The notes under the pieces were generated by a model. The model saw only the letters and a program-made list of their open reading frames with translations, made no database searches and was not told the origin of the DNA. From contig NZ_BBJJ01000049.1 of assembly GCF_000739815.1 (NCBI RefSeq), forward strand, positions 1 through 39,114: 39,114 nucleotides of DNA, given 5' to 3'. The number at the start of each line of letters is the position of its first letter. Positions within the stretch are counted from its first letter, which is position 1. Of the stretch, positions 5,901 through 14,370 are shown in pieces. Position numbers and translations under genes: made by a program. This DNA is from Paraburkholderia mimosarum LMG 23256 = NBRC 106338. GTDB lineage: Bacteria; Pseudomonadota; Gammaproteobacteria; Burkholderiales; Burkholderiaceae.

Positions 5901-7946
5901 TCAGCCGCGCGGTGTCTTGCGCGGCGTCGTCGCCAGGCTCGCCTCGCTGGTCCCGCCGCCTGTCTTGCCGCGCTTGCCATTCGCGGCCGTGAGGCGCCGC
6001 CAGAGCGTCGTCTTGCTGATGCCGAGCATCTCGCAAGCGCGGTCGCGATCGCCGTTGCACGCGTCGAGCGCGGCGCGGATTTCGTCGGCTTCTGTATGGA
6101 GGCTGCGTTCGCGCAACGTCAGCGCGGCCTCGCCCGCCGTCGCCGTCGAAGCACCCACGGCGCGGCGCGACTCGAACACCTCCGGCGCGATCGAGCGCAG
6201 CACGTCCGGCGTCAGCACGTCCTCTTCCGAATCCGCCAGTTCCACCACCATCCGCTCGATCACGTTCTGCAGTTCGCGCACGTTGCCCGGCCACGCGTGG
6301 CGCGCCAGCGCGCCGCTCACCAGCGCGAGCGTGCGAGCGGCGTCCTCGGGCGTGCGGATGCGAACGGCCACGCGCGGCTCGCGGCGCGAGGCCTGAAACA
6401 GGAGTTCGGCCGCGAGCAGCGGGATGTCCGCGCCGCGTTCGCGCAGCGGCGGAATGGCCAGATTGAGGATGTTCAGGCGATAGAAGAGGTCGGCGCGAAA
6501 CTCGCCCGCCTCGATCTGCTCGGTGAGCGCGCGGTGCGTGGCGGCGACCACGCGCACGTCCACGCGGGTGGGCTCCGTCGCGCCCAGGCGCACCACCTCG
6601 CGCTCCTGCAGCACGCGCAACAGGCGGCTTTGCAACGGGAGCGGCATTTCGCCGATTTCATCGAGAAAGAGCGTGCCGCGGTGCGCGGCCTCGATGAGCC
6701 CCACCTTGCCGCCGCGCCGCGCGCCCGTGAACGCGCCCTCCTCGTAACCGAACAGCTCGCTCTCCAGCAGCGCCTCCGGGAACGCGCCGCAATTCATGGC
6801 GACGAACGGAAAATCGCGCCGCGCGCTCTCGCGATGCAGCCCCTGCGCGATCATCTCCTTGCCAGTGCCGCTTTCGCCGCGTATCAGCACGGTGGCATCC
6901 GACTTCGCGTAACGCCGCGCGAGCTGGCGCACGCGTTCGATGCCGGGCGACGCGCCGCTCAGGTCGTCCAGCCGATAGCGGGCGACGAACTGCTGCGTAC
7001 GCTGGCGCGAGCGCAGCGTGCGGTCCAGCCGCTCCACCGCGCGCGACTCCTGGAACGTGAGGACGGCGCCCGTGGTCACGCCGTTGTCGACGAGCGGGCC
7101 GCGATGCACGACATAGCTCACGCCGCGCACGGTCTCGAGCGATTCGCCATCGGCTTCGGGCAGCGCGAAGGCGATGTCGGGCGCGAGCGTCGCGAGCGAC
7201 TGTCCCGCCGCCGCCGCGGGATCGATGCCTAACACTTCCGCGAGCCGCTGGTTGATCGCCTCGATGCGGCCGCGCGCATCGAGCGCCACCACCCCGTCGC
7301 GCAGGTGCTGGAGCACGCTGTCAAGGCGCTGGCGACGCTGCGTCTCGCGCCAGGTGGCCTGCACGAGTTCGAGCGCGTTGTCGAACGCCGCGCGCACGGA
7401 GGAGCGCGAATAGACGAAGAACGGCACGAGCCCGAGCCGCGCCGCCAGATCGTTGACGAGACCCGGCCCCACGACCGCGCCCACGCCGCGATCGCGCAGG
7501 TCGAGCACGCAGGCCTCGGCGTCCTGCACGGTGCGGTACTGGCCGAACACCACGTCGATGCCATAGGCGCTGGCAAAGCGCCGTACCTCGACAGGCGTCT
7601 CGCCGTAGGTCACGAGCGCGACGTGTTCGGCCTCGCGCCGCGCGCGCGCGAGCGCCTGCATCACGTCGAAGCCGGTGGGCTGCACGAGCACAACGGGCAA
7701 ATCGATGCGCGCCTTCAGGTAGGTGCCGTTCGAGCCCGCCGCCACGACGACGTCGGGCCGCTGGTTCGGCCCCGCCGCCGCGATTTCGGCGACCGCTTCC
7801 TCGAAGCCGCGTGGCACCACGCGCAGGTCCGCGAGTTCGTCGTATTCGCGGGCGATATCGCGAAAGAGATCGCGCAGGCGGCTGATGCCCATGGCCCACA
7901 CACGCGGGCGAATAGCGGGGGAAGCGGGAGCGGGAAAGCGGTTCAT
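5901..7946 (-). CDS. prpR: Propionate catabolism sigma-54 activator PrpR
   Basis: 681 residues with PrpR architecture. The receptor domain PrpR_N is about 1-195 and senses 2-methylcitrate in enterobacteria. A PAS-like linker is about 205-300. The sigma-54 AAA+ domain is about 325-565, with Walker A GESGTGK at 357-363, the sigma-54 contact loop GAFTGA at 404-409 and Walker B GTLFLDE at 424-430. A Fis-type helix-turn-helix is about 617-653 (RACEMLGISKTTLWRRL). I used the ATG at 7946 (GGA just upstream) rather than an in-frame TTG at 7955. It is divergent from prpBC-acnD-prpF, whose promoter has a -24/-12 sequence, so it should activate that operon. Confidence 0.95.
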   Translation of the reverse strand: MNRFPAPASPAIRPRVWAMGISRLRDLFRDIAREYDELADLRVVPRGFEEAVAEIAAAGPNQRPDVVVAAGSNGTYLKARIDLPVVLVQPTGFDVMQALARARREAEHVALVTYGETPVEVRRFASAYGIDVVFGQYRTVQDAEACVLDLRDRGVGAVVGPGLVNDLAARLGLVPFFVYSRSSVRAAFDNALELVQATWRETQRRQRLDSVLQHLRDGVVALDARGRIEAINQRLAEVLGIDPAAAAGQSLATLAPDIAFALPEADGESLETVRGVSYVVHRGPLVDNGVTTGAVLTFQESRAVERLDRTLRSRQRTQQFVARYRLDDLSGASPGIERVRQLARRYAKSDATVLIRGESGTGKEMIAQGLHRESARRDFPFVAMNCGAFPEALLESELFGYEEGAFTGARRGGKVGLIEAAHRGTLFLDEIGEMPLPLQSRLLRVLQEREVVRLGATEPTRVDVRVVAATHRALTEQIEAGEFRADLFYRLNILNLAIPPLRERGADIPLLAAELLFQASRREPRVAVRIRTPEDAARTLALVSGALARHAWPGNVRELQNVIERMVVELADSEEDVLTPDVLRSIAPEVFESRRAVGASTATAGEAALTLRERSLHTEADEIRAALDACNGDRDRACEMLGISKTTLWRRLTAANGKRGKTGGGTSEASLATTPRKTPRG

Positions 7947-8038
7947 GATGTCCAACGGATGGTCGACTGCGTGGAGCGCGCTGCCCTGGCACGAATCCGG
8001 GAGCCGGTCGACGGGGCAGTCTCGACATTTTACGCGTC

Positions 8039-8056
8039 GATTTCATTTTTGAAATC
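8039..8056. promoter_or_regulatory. Candidate PrpR-binding palindrome
   Basis: GATTTCA-TTTT-TGAAATC is a perfect 7-bp inverted repeat, about 86 bp upstream of the sigma-54 promoter of prpB. A second, weaker copy (GATTTCA followed by AGAAACC) lies at 8059-8076. Tandem palindromes at this distance are typical upstream activating sites for a sigma-54 activator, and they could also repress prpR. Assignment to PrpR is by position. Confidence 0.6.
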
Positions 8057-8141
8057 CTGATTTCACCAGAGAAACCGGGGTCGACGCCACGATCTAACGA
8101 ATTCCCCGCAGAATCAATGGATTAGCGACTTCTCAACGAGC

Positions 8142-8157
8142 TGGCACACTATCTGCA
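8142..8157 (+). promoter_or_regulatory. Sigma-54 (-24/-12) promoter of prpB
   Basis: TGGCAC-ACTAT-CTGCA matches the TGGCAC-N5-TTGCA consensus at all but one position, with invariant GG and GC elements correctly spaced. It lies 34 nt before the prpB ATG and next to the gene for a sigma-54 activator. Confidence 0.85.
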
Positions 8158-8191
8158 GTATGAGTCGGCGATTCAATTGGAGACATCACGC

Positions 8192-9082
8192 ATGAACAGC
8201 AAATCCCCCGCAAGCGCCGGCGCGAAATTCCGCGCGGCAGTAGCCGCCGAGCAACCGCTCCAGGTCGTCGGCGCGATCACCGCGTATGCGGCAAAACTTG
8301 CCCAGGCGACCGGCTTCAAGGCCGTTTATCTGTCCGGCGGCGGCGTGGCCGCGAATTCGCTCGGCGTGCCCGACCTCGGCATCAGCACCATGGACGATGT
8401 GCTGATCGACGCCGGCCGCATCACCGACGCCGTGGATATCCCGCTGATGGTCGACATCGACACCGGCTGGGGCGGCGCCTTCAACATCGCGCGCACGATC
8501 AAGTCGTTCATCAAGGCCGGCGTAGCGGCCGTGCACCTCGAAGACCAGGTCGGCCAGAAGCGCTGCGGTCATCGCCCGAACAAGGAAGTCGTGGCGACCG
8601 ACGAGATGGTGGACCGCGTGAAGGCCGCCGTGGACGCGCGCACCGACGACCAGTTCGTGATCATGGCGCGCACCGACGCGGCGGCCGTGGAAGGCATCGA
8701 CGCGGCGATCGAACGCGCCGTGGCCTATGTCGAAGCGGGCGCGGACATGATCTTCCCCGAGGCGATGAAGACGCTCGACGACTACCGGCGCTTTCGCGCG
8801 GCCGTGAACGTGCCGATTCTCGCCAACCTGACCGAATTCGGCTCGACGCCGCTCTTCACGACGGAAGAACTCAAGAGCGCGAACGTCGATATCGCGCTCT
8901 ACTGCTGCGGCGCGTATCGCGCGATGAACGCGGCCGCACTGAACTTCTACGAGACCGTCAAGCGCGACGGCACGCAAAAGGCCGCCGTCTCCACGATGCA
9001 GACGCGCGAAGACCTCTACAAGTACCTCGGCTATCACGCGTACGAAGACAAGCTCGACGCGCTCTTCGCCGCGAAAAAGTAA
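8192..9082 (+). CDS. prpB: 2-methylisocitrate lyase
   Basis: 296 residues. It cleaves 2-methylisocitrate to pyruvate and succinate, the last step of the methylcitrate cycle. It is a member of the isocitrate lyase/PEP mutase superfamily. KRCGHR at 123-128 carries the catalytic Cys125. Metal and substrate residues are visible in MVDIDTGWGG (Asp88, Asp90) and VHLEDQ (Glu117). The ATG at 8192 has GGAG 9 nt upstream; an in-frame TTG 15 nt earlier is less likely. It is first in the operon, preceded by a sigma-54 promoter and 34 nt from prpC. Confidence 0.97.
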   Translation: MNSKSPASAGAKFRAAVAAEQPLQVVGAITAYAAKLAQATGFKAVYLSGGGVAANSLGVPDLGISTMDDVLIDAGRITDAVDIPLMVDIDTGWGGAFNIARTIKSFIKAGVAAVHLEDQVGQKRCGHRPNKEVVATDEMVDRVKAAVDARTDDQFVIMARTDAAAVEGIDAAIERAVAYVEAGADMIFPEAMKTLDDYRRFRAAVNVPILANLTEFGSTPLFTTEELKSANVDIALYCCGAYRAMNAAALNFYETVKRDGTQKAAVSTMQTREDLYKYLGYHAYEDKLDALFAAKK

Positions 9083-9116
9083 CGCCCCCGGACACATAGA
9101 GATAGAGGAAGACATC

Positions 9117-10283
9117 ATGAGCGAAGCAGAAAACACCACCCAGGCCGCCGGCGGTTTCAAGCCGAAGAAGTCGGTTGCGCTTTCCGGCGTGACGGCGGGC
9201 AATACGGCGCTGTGCACCGTGGGCCGCACCGGCAACGACCTTCACTACCGCGGCTATGACATTCTCGATCTCGCCACCGCGTGCGAGTTCGAAGAAGTCG
9301 CCTATCTGCTCGTGCACGGCAAGCTGCCGAACACGGCCGAGCTGGCCGGCTACAAGGCGAAGCTCAAGGCACTGCGCGGCCTGCCCGCCAACGTGAAGAC
9401 GGCCCTCGAAGCCGTGCCCGCCTCGGCGCACCCGATGGACGTGATGCGCACCGGCGTCTCGATCCTCGGCACCGTGCTGCCCGAGAAGGACGACCACAAC
9501 CTGGCGGGCGCGCGCGATATCGCCGACCGCCTGATGGCCTCGCTCGGCTCGATGCTGCTGTACTGGTATCACTTCTCGCACAACGGCAAGCGCATCGAAG
9601 TCGAAACCGACGACGATTCGATCGGCGGCCACTTCCTGCACCTGCTGCACGGCCGCGCGCCCACGAAGTCGTGGGTGGACGCGATGCACGTGTCGCTCAA
9701 CCTGTACGCCGAGCACGAGTTCAACGCCTCGACGTTCACGGGCCGCGTGATCGCGGGCACGGGCTCGGACATCTACTCGGCCATCACGGGTGCGATCGGC
9801 GCGCTGCGCGGCCCGAAGCACGGCGGCGCGAACGAAGTCGCGTTCGAGATCCAGTCGCGCTATGAAAACGCCGACGAAGCAGAAGCCGATATCCGCGCGC
9901 GCGTGGAAAAGAAGGAAGTCGTGATCGGCTTCGGTCACCCGGTGTACACGATCTCGGACCCGCGCAACAAGGTCATCAAGGAAATCGCGAAGAAGCTCTC
10001 GAAGGAGCAGTCGAACATGAAGCTGTTCGATATCGCCGAGCGCCTCGAATCGACGATGTGGGAAGTCAAGAAGATGTTCCCGAACCTCGACTGGTTCAGC
10101 GCCGTGTCCTATCACATGATGGGCATCCCGACGGCCATGTTCACGCCGATCTTCGTGATCGCGCGCACGGCCGGCTGGAGCGCGCACATCATCGAGCAGC
10201 GCGTCGACAACAAGATCATCCGCCCGAGCGCGAATTACACGGGTCCGGAGAATCTGAACTTCGTGCCGATCGGCAAGCGCTGA
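9117..10283 (+). CDS. prpC: 2-methylcitrate synthase
   Basis: 388 residues, a citrate synthase fold enzyme condensing propionyl-CoA with oxaloacetate to 2-methylcitrate. The catalytic triad expected for PrpC is visible: His235 (in PKHGGANE), His274 (in GFGHPVY) and Asp325 (in PNLDW). The length and IEQRVDNKIIRP near the C-terminus fit PrpC better than housekeeping GltA, which is longer. AGGAAG precedes the ATG. It lies between prpB and acnD in the operon. A spacer of 133 nt with a small inverted repeat (10295-10301 with 10324-10330) separates it from acnD. Confidence 0.96.
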   Translation: MSEAENTTQAAGGFKPKKSVALSGVTAGNTALCTVGRTGNDLHYRGYDILDLATACEFEEVAYLLVHGKLPNTAELAGYKAKLKALRGLPANVKTALEAVPASAHPMDVMRTGVSILGTVLPEKDDHNLAGARDIADRLMASLGSMLLYWYHFSHNGKRIEVETDDDSIGGHFLHLLHGRAPTKSWVDAMHVSLNLYAEHEFNASTFTGRVIAGTGSDIYSAITGAIGALRGPKHGGANEVAFEIQSRYENADEAEADIRARVEKKEVVIGFGHPVYTISDPRNKVIKEIAKKLSKEQSNMKLFDIAERLESTMWEVKKMFPNLDWFSAVSYHMMGIPTAMFTPIFVIARTAGWSAHIIEQRVDNKIIRPSANYTGPENLNFVPIGKR

Positions 10284-10416
10284 TCGAAGCACGCCAGTCG
10301 TCCGGATGGTCTATGCCGTCCGCACGACTGCGAGACGGCGGCGCGCGCGTAAAGTGAGTGCATGGCTCAGGCGCGCTCAGCCGCCGCAAACCCCTTACAT
10401 CTTTGGTCCCCAAGCC

Positions 10417-13014
10417 GTGAATACCGCCTACCGCAAGTCCCTCCCCGGCACCCGGCTCGATTACTTCGACGCGCGCGAAGCCGTCGAGGCCATCCAGCCC
10501 GGCGCCTACGACACGCTGCCGTACACCTCGCGCGTGCTCGCCGAAAACCTCGTGCGCCGCTGCGACCCGGCCACGCTCACCGCATCGCTCAAGCAGCTCA
10601 TCGAGCGCAAGCGCGACCTCGACTTTCCGTGGTTCCCCGCGCGCGTGGTCTGCCACGACATCCTCGGGCAAACCGCGCTCGTCGACCTCGCCGGCCTGCG
10701 CGACGCCATCGCGACCCAAGGGGGCGACCCCGCCAAGGTGAACCCGGTGGTGCCGGTGCAACTGATCGTCGACCACTCGCTCGCCGTGGAATGCGGCGGC
10801 TTCGATCCGGACGCGTTCAAGAAGAACCGCGCGATCGAAGACCGCCGCAACGAGGACCGCTTCGACTTCATCAACTGGACCAAGAAAGCGTTCAAGAACG
10901 TCGACGTGATCCCGCCCGGCAACGGCATCATGCACCAGATCAATCTGGAGAAGATGTCGCCCGTGATCCAGGCGCGCGACGGCGTGGCCTTCCCCGACAC
11001 CTGCGTCGGCACGGACAGCCACACGCCGCACGTGGATGCGCTCGGCGTGATCGCCATCGGCGTGGGCGGCCTCGAAGCCGAGAACGTCATGCTCGGCCGC
11101 GCCTCGTGGATGCGCCTGCCCGATATCGTCGGCGTGGAACTCACGGGCAAGCGCCAGCCCGGCATCACCGCCACCGACATCGTGCTCGCCCTCACCGAAT
11201 TCCTGCGCAAGGAAAAGGTCGTGGGCGCGTATCTGGAATTCCGCGGCGCCGGTGCATCGAGCCTCACGCTCGGCGACCGCGCCACGATCTCGAACATGGC
11301 GCCCGAATACGGCGCCACGGCCGCGATGTTCTTCATCGACAACCAGACGCTCGACTACCTGCGCCTCACGGGCCGCGACGAAGAGCAGGTCAGGCTCGTC
11401 GAAACCTATGCGAAGACGGCTGGCCTCTGGGCCGACACGCTCGCGAACGCGCAATACGAGCGCACGCTCACGTTCGATCTCTCGAGCGTCGTGCGCAACA
11501 TGGCCGGCCCGTCGAACCCGCACAAGCGCCTGCCGACTTCGGACCTCGCCGAACGCGGCATTGCGGGCAAGTGGGAAGAAACGCCGGGCCAGATGCCCGA
11601 CGGCGCGGTCATCATCGCCGCCATCACGAGCTGCACGAACACGAGCAACCCGCGCAACGTAATCGCCGCCGCGCTGCTCGCGCGCAACGCAAACGCGCGC
11701 GGCCTCACGCGCAAGCCGTGGGTCAAGAGTTCGCTCGCGCCTGGCTCGAAGGCCGTCGAGCTCTACCTCGAAGAAGCGAAGCTGCTCCCCGAGCTGGAGA
11801 AGCTCGGCTTCGGCATCGTCGCGTTCGCCTGCACGACGTGTAACGGCATGTCGGGCGCGCTCGATCCGAAGATCCAGCAGGAAATCATCGACCGCGACCT
11901 GTATGCAACGGCCGTGCTCTCCGGCAACCGCAACTTCGACGGACGCATTCACCCGTATGCGAAGCAGGCGTTCCTCGCCTCGCCGCCGCTGGTCGTCGCC
12001 TACGCGATTGCAGGCACGATCCGCTTCGACATCGAGCGCGATTCGCTCGGCACGGACCAGGACGGCAAGCCGGTGTATCTCAAGGACCTCTGGCCGAGCG
12101 ACGAGGAAATCGACGCCATCGTCGCGCAGAGCGTGAAGCCCGAGCAGTTCCGCAAGGTGTACGAACCGATGTTCGCGGCCACGGCCGCAAGCGGCGAAAC
12201 GACCGACCCGCTCTACGACTGGCGAGCGCAAAGCACCTACATCCGCCGCCCGCCGTACTGGGAAGGCGCGCTCGCGGGCGAGCGCACGCTCAAGGGCCTG
12301 CGCCCGCTCGCCGTGCTCGGCGACAACATCACGACGGACCACCTCTCGCCTTCCAATGCGATCCTGCCGAACAGCGCGGCCGGTGAATACCTCGCGAAGA
12401 TGGGCTTGCCCGAAGAGGACTTCAACTCGTACGCCACGCACCGCGGCGACCACCTCACGGCGCAGCGCGCAACCTTCGCGAACCCCACGCTCATCAACGA
12501 GATGGCCGTGGTGGACGGCGCCGTGAAGAAGGGCTCGCTCGCGCGCATCGAACCGGAAGGCAAGGTCACGCGCATGTGGGAAGCCATTGAAACCTACATG
12601 GAACGCAAGCAGCCGCTCATCATCGTCGCGGGTGCGGACTACGGCCAGGGCAGCTCGCGCGACTGGGCGGCCAAGGGCGTGCGTCTCGCGGGCGTGGAGG
12701 TCATCGTCGCCGAAGGTTTCGAGCGCATTCACCGCACGAACCTGATCGGCATGGGCGTGCTGCCGCTGGAATTCAAGGCGGGCACGAACCGCACGACGCT
12801 CGGCATCGACGGCACGGAAACGTACGATGTGGTCGGCGGTCGCACGCCGCGCGCCGACCTCACGCTCGTGATTCATCGCAAGAACGGCGAGCGTGTGGAA
12901 GTGCCGGTGACCTGCCGGCTGGACACCGCGGAAGAAGTGTCGATCTACGAGGCGGGTGGCGTGCTGCAGCGTTTCGCGCAGGACTTCCTCGAGTCGTCAC
13001 AGGCAGCGGCATAA
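10417..13014 (+). CDS. acnD: Fe/S-dependent 2-methylcitrate dehydratase AcnD
   Basis: 865 residues, an aconitase-family enzyme. The 4Fe-4S ligands are Cys406 (TSCTNTSNP), Cys472 and Cys475 (CTTCNG). The swivel domain has GADYGQGSSRDWAAKG. AcnD dehydrates 2-methylcitrate to trans-2-methylaconitate, which PrpF isomerises so that an aconitase can rehydrate it. The pair replaces PrpD. The N-terminus starts VNTAYRKSLPGTRLDYFDAREAV, as in AcnD proteins, so I use the GTG at 10417. An in-frame ATG at 10306 would add 37 Arg-rich residues unlike the family. The ribosome-binding site before the GTG is weak. Confidence 0.94.
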   Translation: MNTAYRKSLPGTRLDYFDAREAVEAIQPGAYDTLPYTSRVLAENLVRRCDPATLTASLKQLIERKRDLDFPWFPARVVCHDILGQTALVDLAGLRDAIATQGGDPAKVNPVVPVQLIVDHSLAVECGGFDPDAFKKNRAIEDRRNEDRFDFINWTKKAFKNVDVIPPGNGIMHQINLEKMSPVIQARDGVAFPDTCVGTDSHTPHVDALGVIAIGVGGLEAENVMLGRASWMRLPDIVGVELTGKRQPGITATDIVLALTEFLRKEKVVGAYLEFRGAGASSLTLGDRATISNMAPEYGATAAMFFIDNQTLDYLRLTGRDEEQVRLVETYAKTAGLWADTLANAQYERTLTFDLSSVVRNMAGPSNPHKRLPTSDLAERGIAGKWEETPGQMPDGAVIIAAITSCTNTSNPRNVIAAALLARNANARGLTRKPWVKSSLAPGSKAVELYLEEAKLLPELEKLGFGIVAFACTTCNGMSGALDPKIQQEIIDRDLYATAVLSGNRNFDGRIHPYAKQAFLASPPLVVAYAIAGTIRFDIERDSLGTDQDGKPVYLKDLWPSDEEIDAIVAQSVKPEQFRKVYEPMFAATAASGETTDPLYDWRAQSTYIRRPPYWEGALAGERTLKGLRPLAVLGDNITTDHLSPSNAILPNSAAGEYLAKMGLPEEDFNSYATHRGDHLTAQRATFANPTLINEMAVVDGAVKKGSLARIEPEGKVTRMWEAIETYMERKQPLIIVAGADYGQGSSRDWAAKGVRLAGVEVIVAEGFERIHRTNLIGMGVLPLEFKAGTNRTTLGIDGTETYDVVGGRTPRADLTLVIHRKNGERVEVPVTCRLDTAEEVSIYEAGGVLQRFAQDFLESSQAAA

Positions 13015-13023
13015 ACGAGCAAC

Positions 13024-13056
13024 GGGCGGCGCCGCGGTGACACGCAGGCGCCGCCC
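13024..13056 (+). other. Intercistronic hairpin between acnD and prpF
   Basis: GGGCGGCGCC (13024-13033) and GGCGCCGCCC (13047-13056) are perfect 10-bp arms with a 13-nt loop, beginning 9 nt after the acnD stop and ending 18 nt before the prpF ATG. TTCGTTT follows rather than a clean T run, so it is a weak terminator/attenuator or an mRNA stabiliser. Either would set the prpF level relative to acnD. Confidence 0.55.
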
Positions 13057-13074
13057 TTCGTTTCAGGACAACAC

Positions 13075-14265
13075 ATGGCACACGTACCCCAGATCAAAAT
13101 TCCCGCCACGTACATGCGTGGCGGCACGAGCAAAGGCGTGTTTTTCCGCCTCCAGGATCTGCCCGCCTCGGCGCAGCAGCCGGGCGAGGCACGCGACAAA
13201 CTGCTCATGCGCGTGATCGGCAGCCCCGACCCGTACGCCAAGCAGATCGACGGCATGGGAGGCGCGACCTCCAGCACGAGCAAGACCGTGATCGTGGCGA
13301 AGAGCAGCAAGCCCGGTCACGACGTCGACTATCTGTTCGGCCAGGTGGCCATCGACAAAGCCTTCGTCGACTGGAGCGGCAACTGCGGCAACCTCTCCGC
13401 GGCGGTCGGCCCGTTCGCGATCAGCGGCGGCCTGATCGACCCGAGCCGCGTGCCCGACAACGGCATTGCGACCGTGCGCATCTGGCAGGCCAACATCGGC
13501 AAGACCATCATCGCGCACGTGCCAATGACGAACGGCCACGTGCAGGAAACGGGCGACTTCGAGCTGGACGGCGTGACCTTCCCCGCCGCCGAAGTGCAGC
13601 TCGAATTCCTCGACCCGGCGGCCGAGGAAGAAGGCGCAGGCGGCGCGATGTTCCCCACCGGCAATCTCGTCGACGACCTGGAAGTGCCGGGCGTGGGCAC
13701 GCTTGAGGCCACTATGATCAACGCGGGCATCCCGACGATCTTCGTGAACGCCGAGGCCATCGGCTACACGGGCACGGAGTTGCAGGACGCGATCAACAGC
13801 GACGCCGCGGCACTGAAGAAGTTCGAGACGATCCGCGCGTACGGCGCGCTGCGCATGGGCCTCATCAAGAGCCTCGACGAGATCGCGACGCGCCAGCACA
13901 CGCCCAAGATCGCCTTCGTCGCGAAGCCCGCGGGCTACACGGCGTCGAGCGGCAAGCGCGTGGAGGCCGGCGATGTGGACGTGCTCGTGCGCGCCATGTC
14001 GATGGGCAAGCTGCATCACGCCATGATGGGTACGGCGGCCGTGGCAATCGGCACTGCGGCGGCCATTCCGGGTACGCTCGTGAATCTCGCCGCGGGCGGC
14101 GGCGAGCGCAGCGCGGTCCGTTTCGGCCATCCGTCGGGCACGCTGCGCGTGGGCGCCGAGGCGCGCCAGGAGAACGGTGACTGGACGGTCACCAAAGCCA
14201 TCATGAGCCGCAGCGCGCGCGTGCTGATGGAAGGCTGGGTGCGGGTTCCGGGCGACGCGTTCTGA
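13075..14265 (+). CDS. prpF: 2-methylaconitate cis-trans isomerase
   Basis: 396 residues, PrpF family (diaminopimelate-epimerase-like fold). It begins IKIPATYMRGGTSKGVFF, the PrpF opening. WSGNCGNLSAAVGPFAI carries the conserved cysteine region, and SMGKLHHAMMGTAAVAIGTAAAIPGTL lies near residues 310-337. It converts trans-2-methylaconitate made by AcnD to the cis isomer for hydration to 2-methylisocitrate. It is last in the prpB-prpC-acnD-prpF operon, 60 nt after acnD with a strong hairpin between them, and is followed by a clear terminator. No prpD or prpE follows. Confidence 0.95.
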   Translation: MAHVPQIKIPATYMRGGTSKGVFFRLQDLPASAQQPGEARDKLLMRVIGSPDPYAKQIDGMGGATSSTSKTVIVAKSSKPGHDVDYLFGQVAIDKAFVDWSGNCGNLSAAVGPFAISGGLIDPSRVPDNGIATVRIWQANIGKTIIAHVPMTNGHVQETGDFELDGVTFPAAEVQLEFLDPAAEEEGAGGAMFPTGNLVDDLEVPGVGTLEATMINAGIPTIFVNAEAIGYTGTELQDAINSDAAALKKFETIRAYGALRMGLIKSLDEIATRQHTPKIAFVAKPAGYTASSGKRVEAGDVDVLVRAMSMGKLHHAMMGTAAVAIGTAAAIPGTLVNLAAGGGERSAVRFGHPSGTLRVGAEARQENGDWTVTKAIMSRSARVLMEGWVRVPGDAF

Positions 14266-14293
14266 ACACCCGGCAGCGCGGCGTCAAGCAATG

Positions 14294-14335
14294 AAAAAGC
14301 CGCCCCGGCGCTGGAATGCGCCGGGGCGGCTTTTT
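14294..14335. terminator. Intrinsic terminator after prpF (bidirectional)
   Basis: Arms 14299-14311 (GCCGCCCCGGCGC) and 14318-14330 form a 13-bp perfect GC-rich stem with a 6-nt loop, flanked by AAAAA on the left and TTTTT on the right. It ends the prp operon rightward and can end the convergent LysM/M23 gene leftward. Confidence 0.92.
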
Positions 14336-14370
14336 CTTGATACCCGCATAGGTGCGTCGAAAACCCCGCT

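Noticed and set aside
10216..12876. An 886-codon open frame on the minus strand opposite acnD
   Set aside because: It is a codon-bias shadow of acnD in GC-rich DNA: Arg/His/Val-rich, no start signal, no family resemblance, while the plus strand encodes a complete aconitase-family protein.
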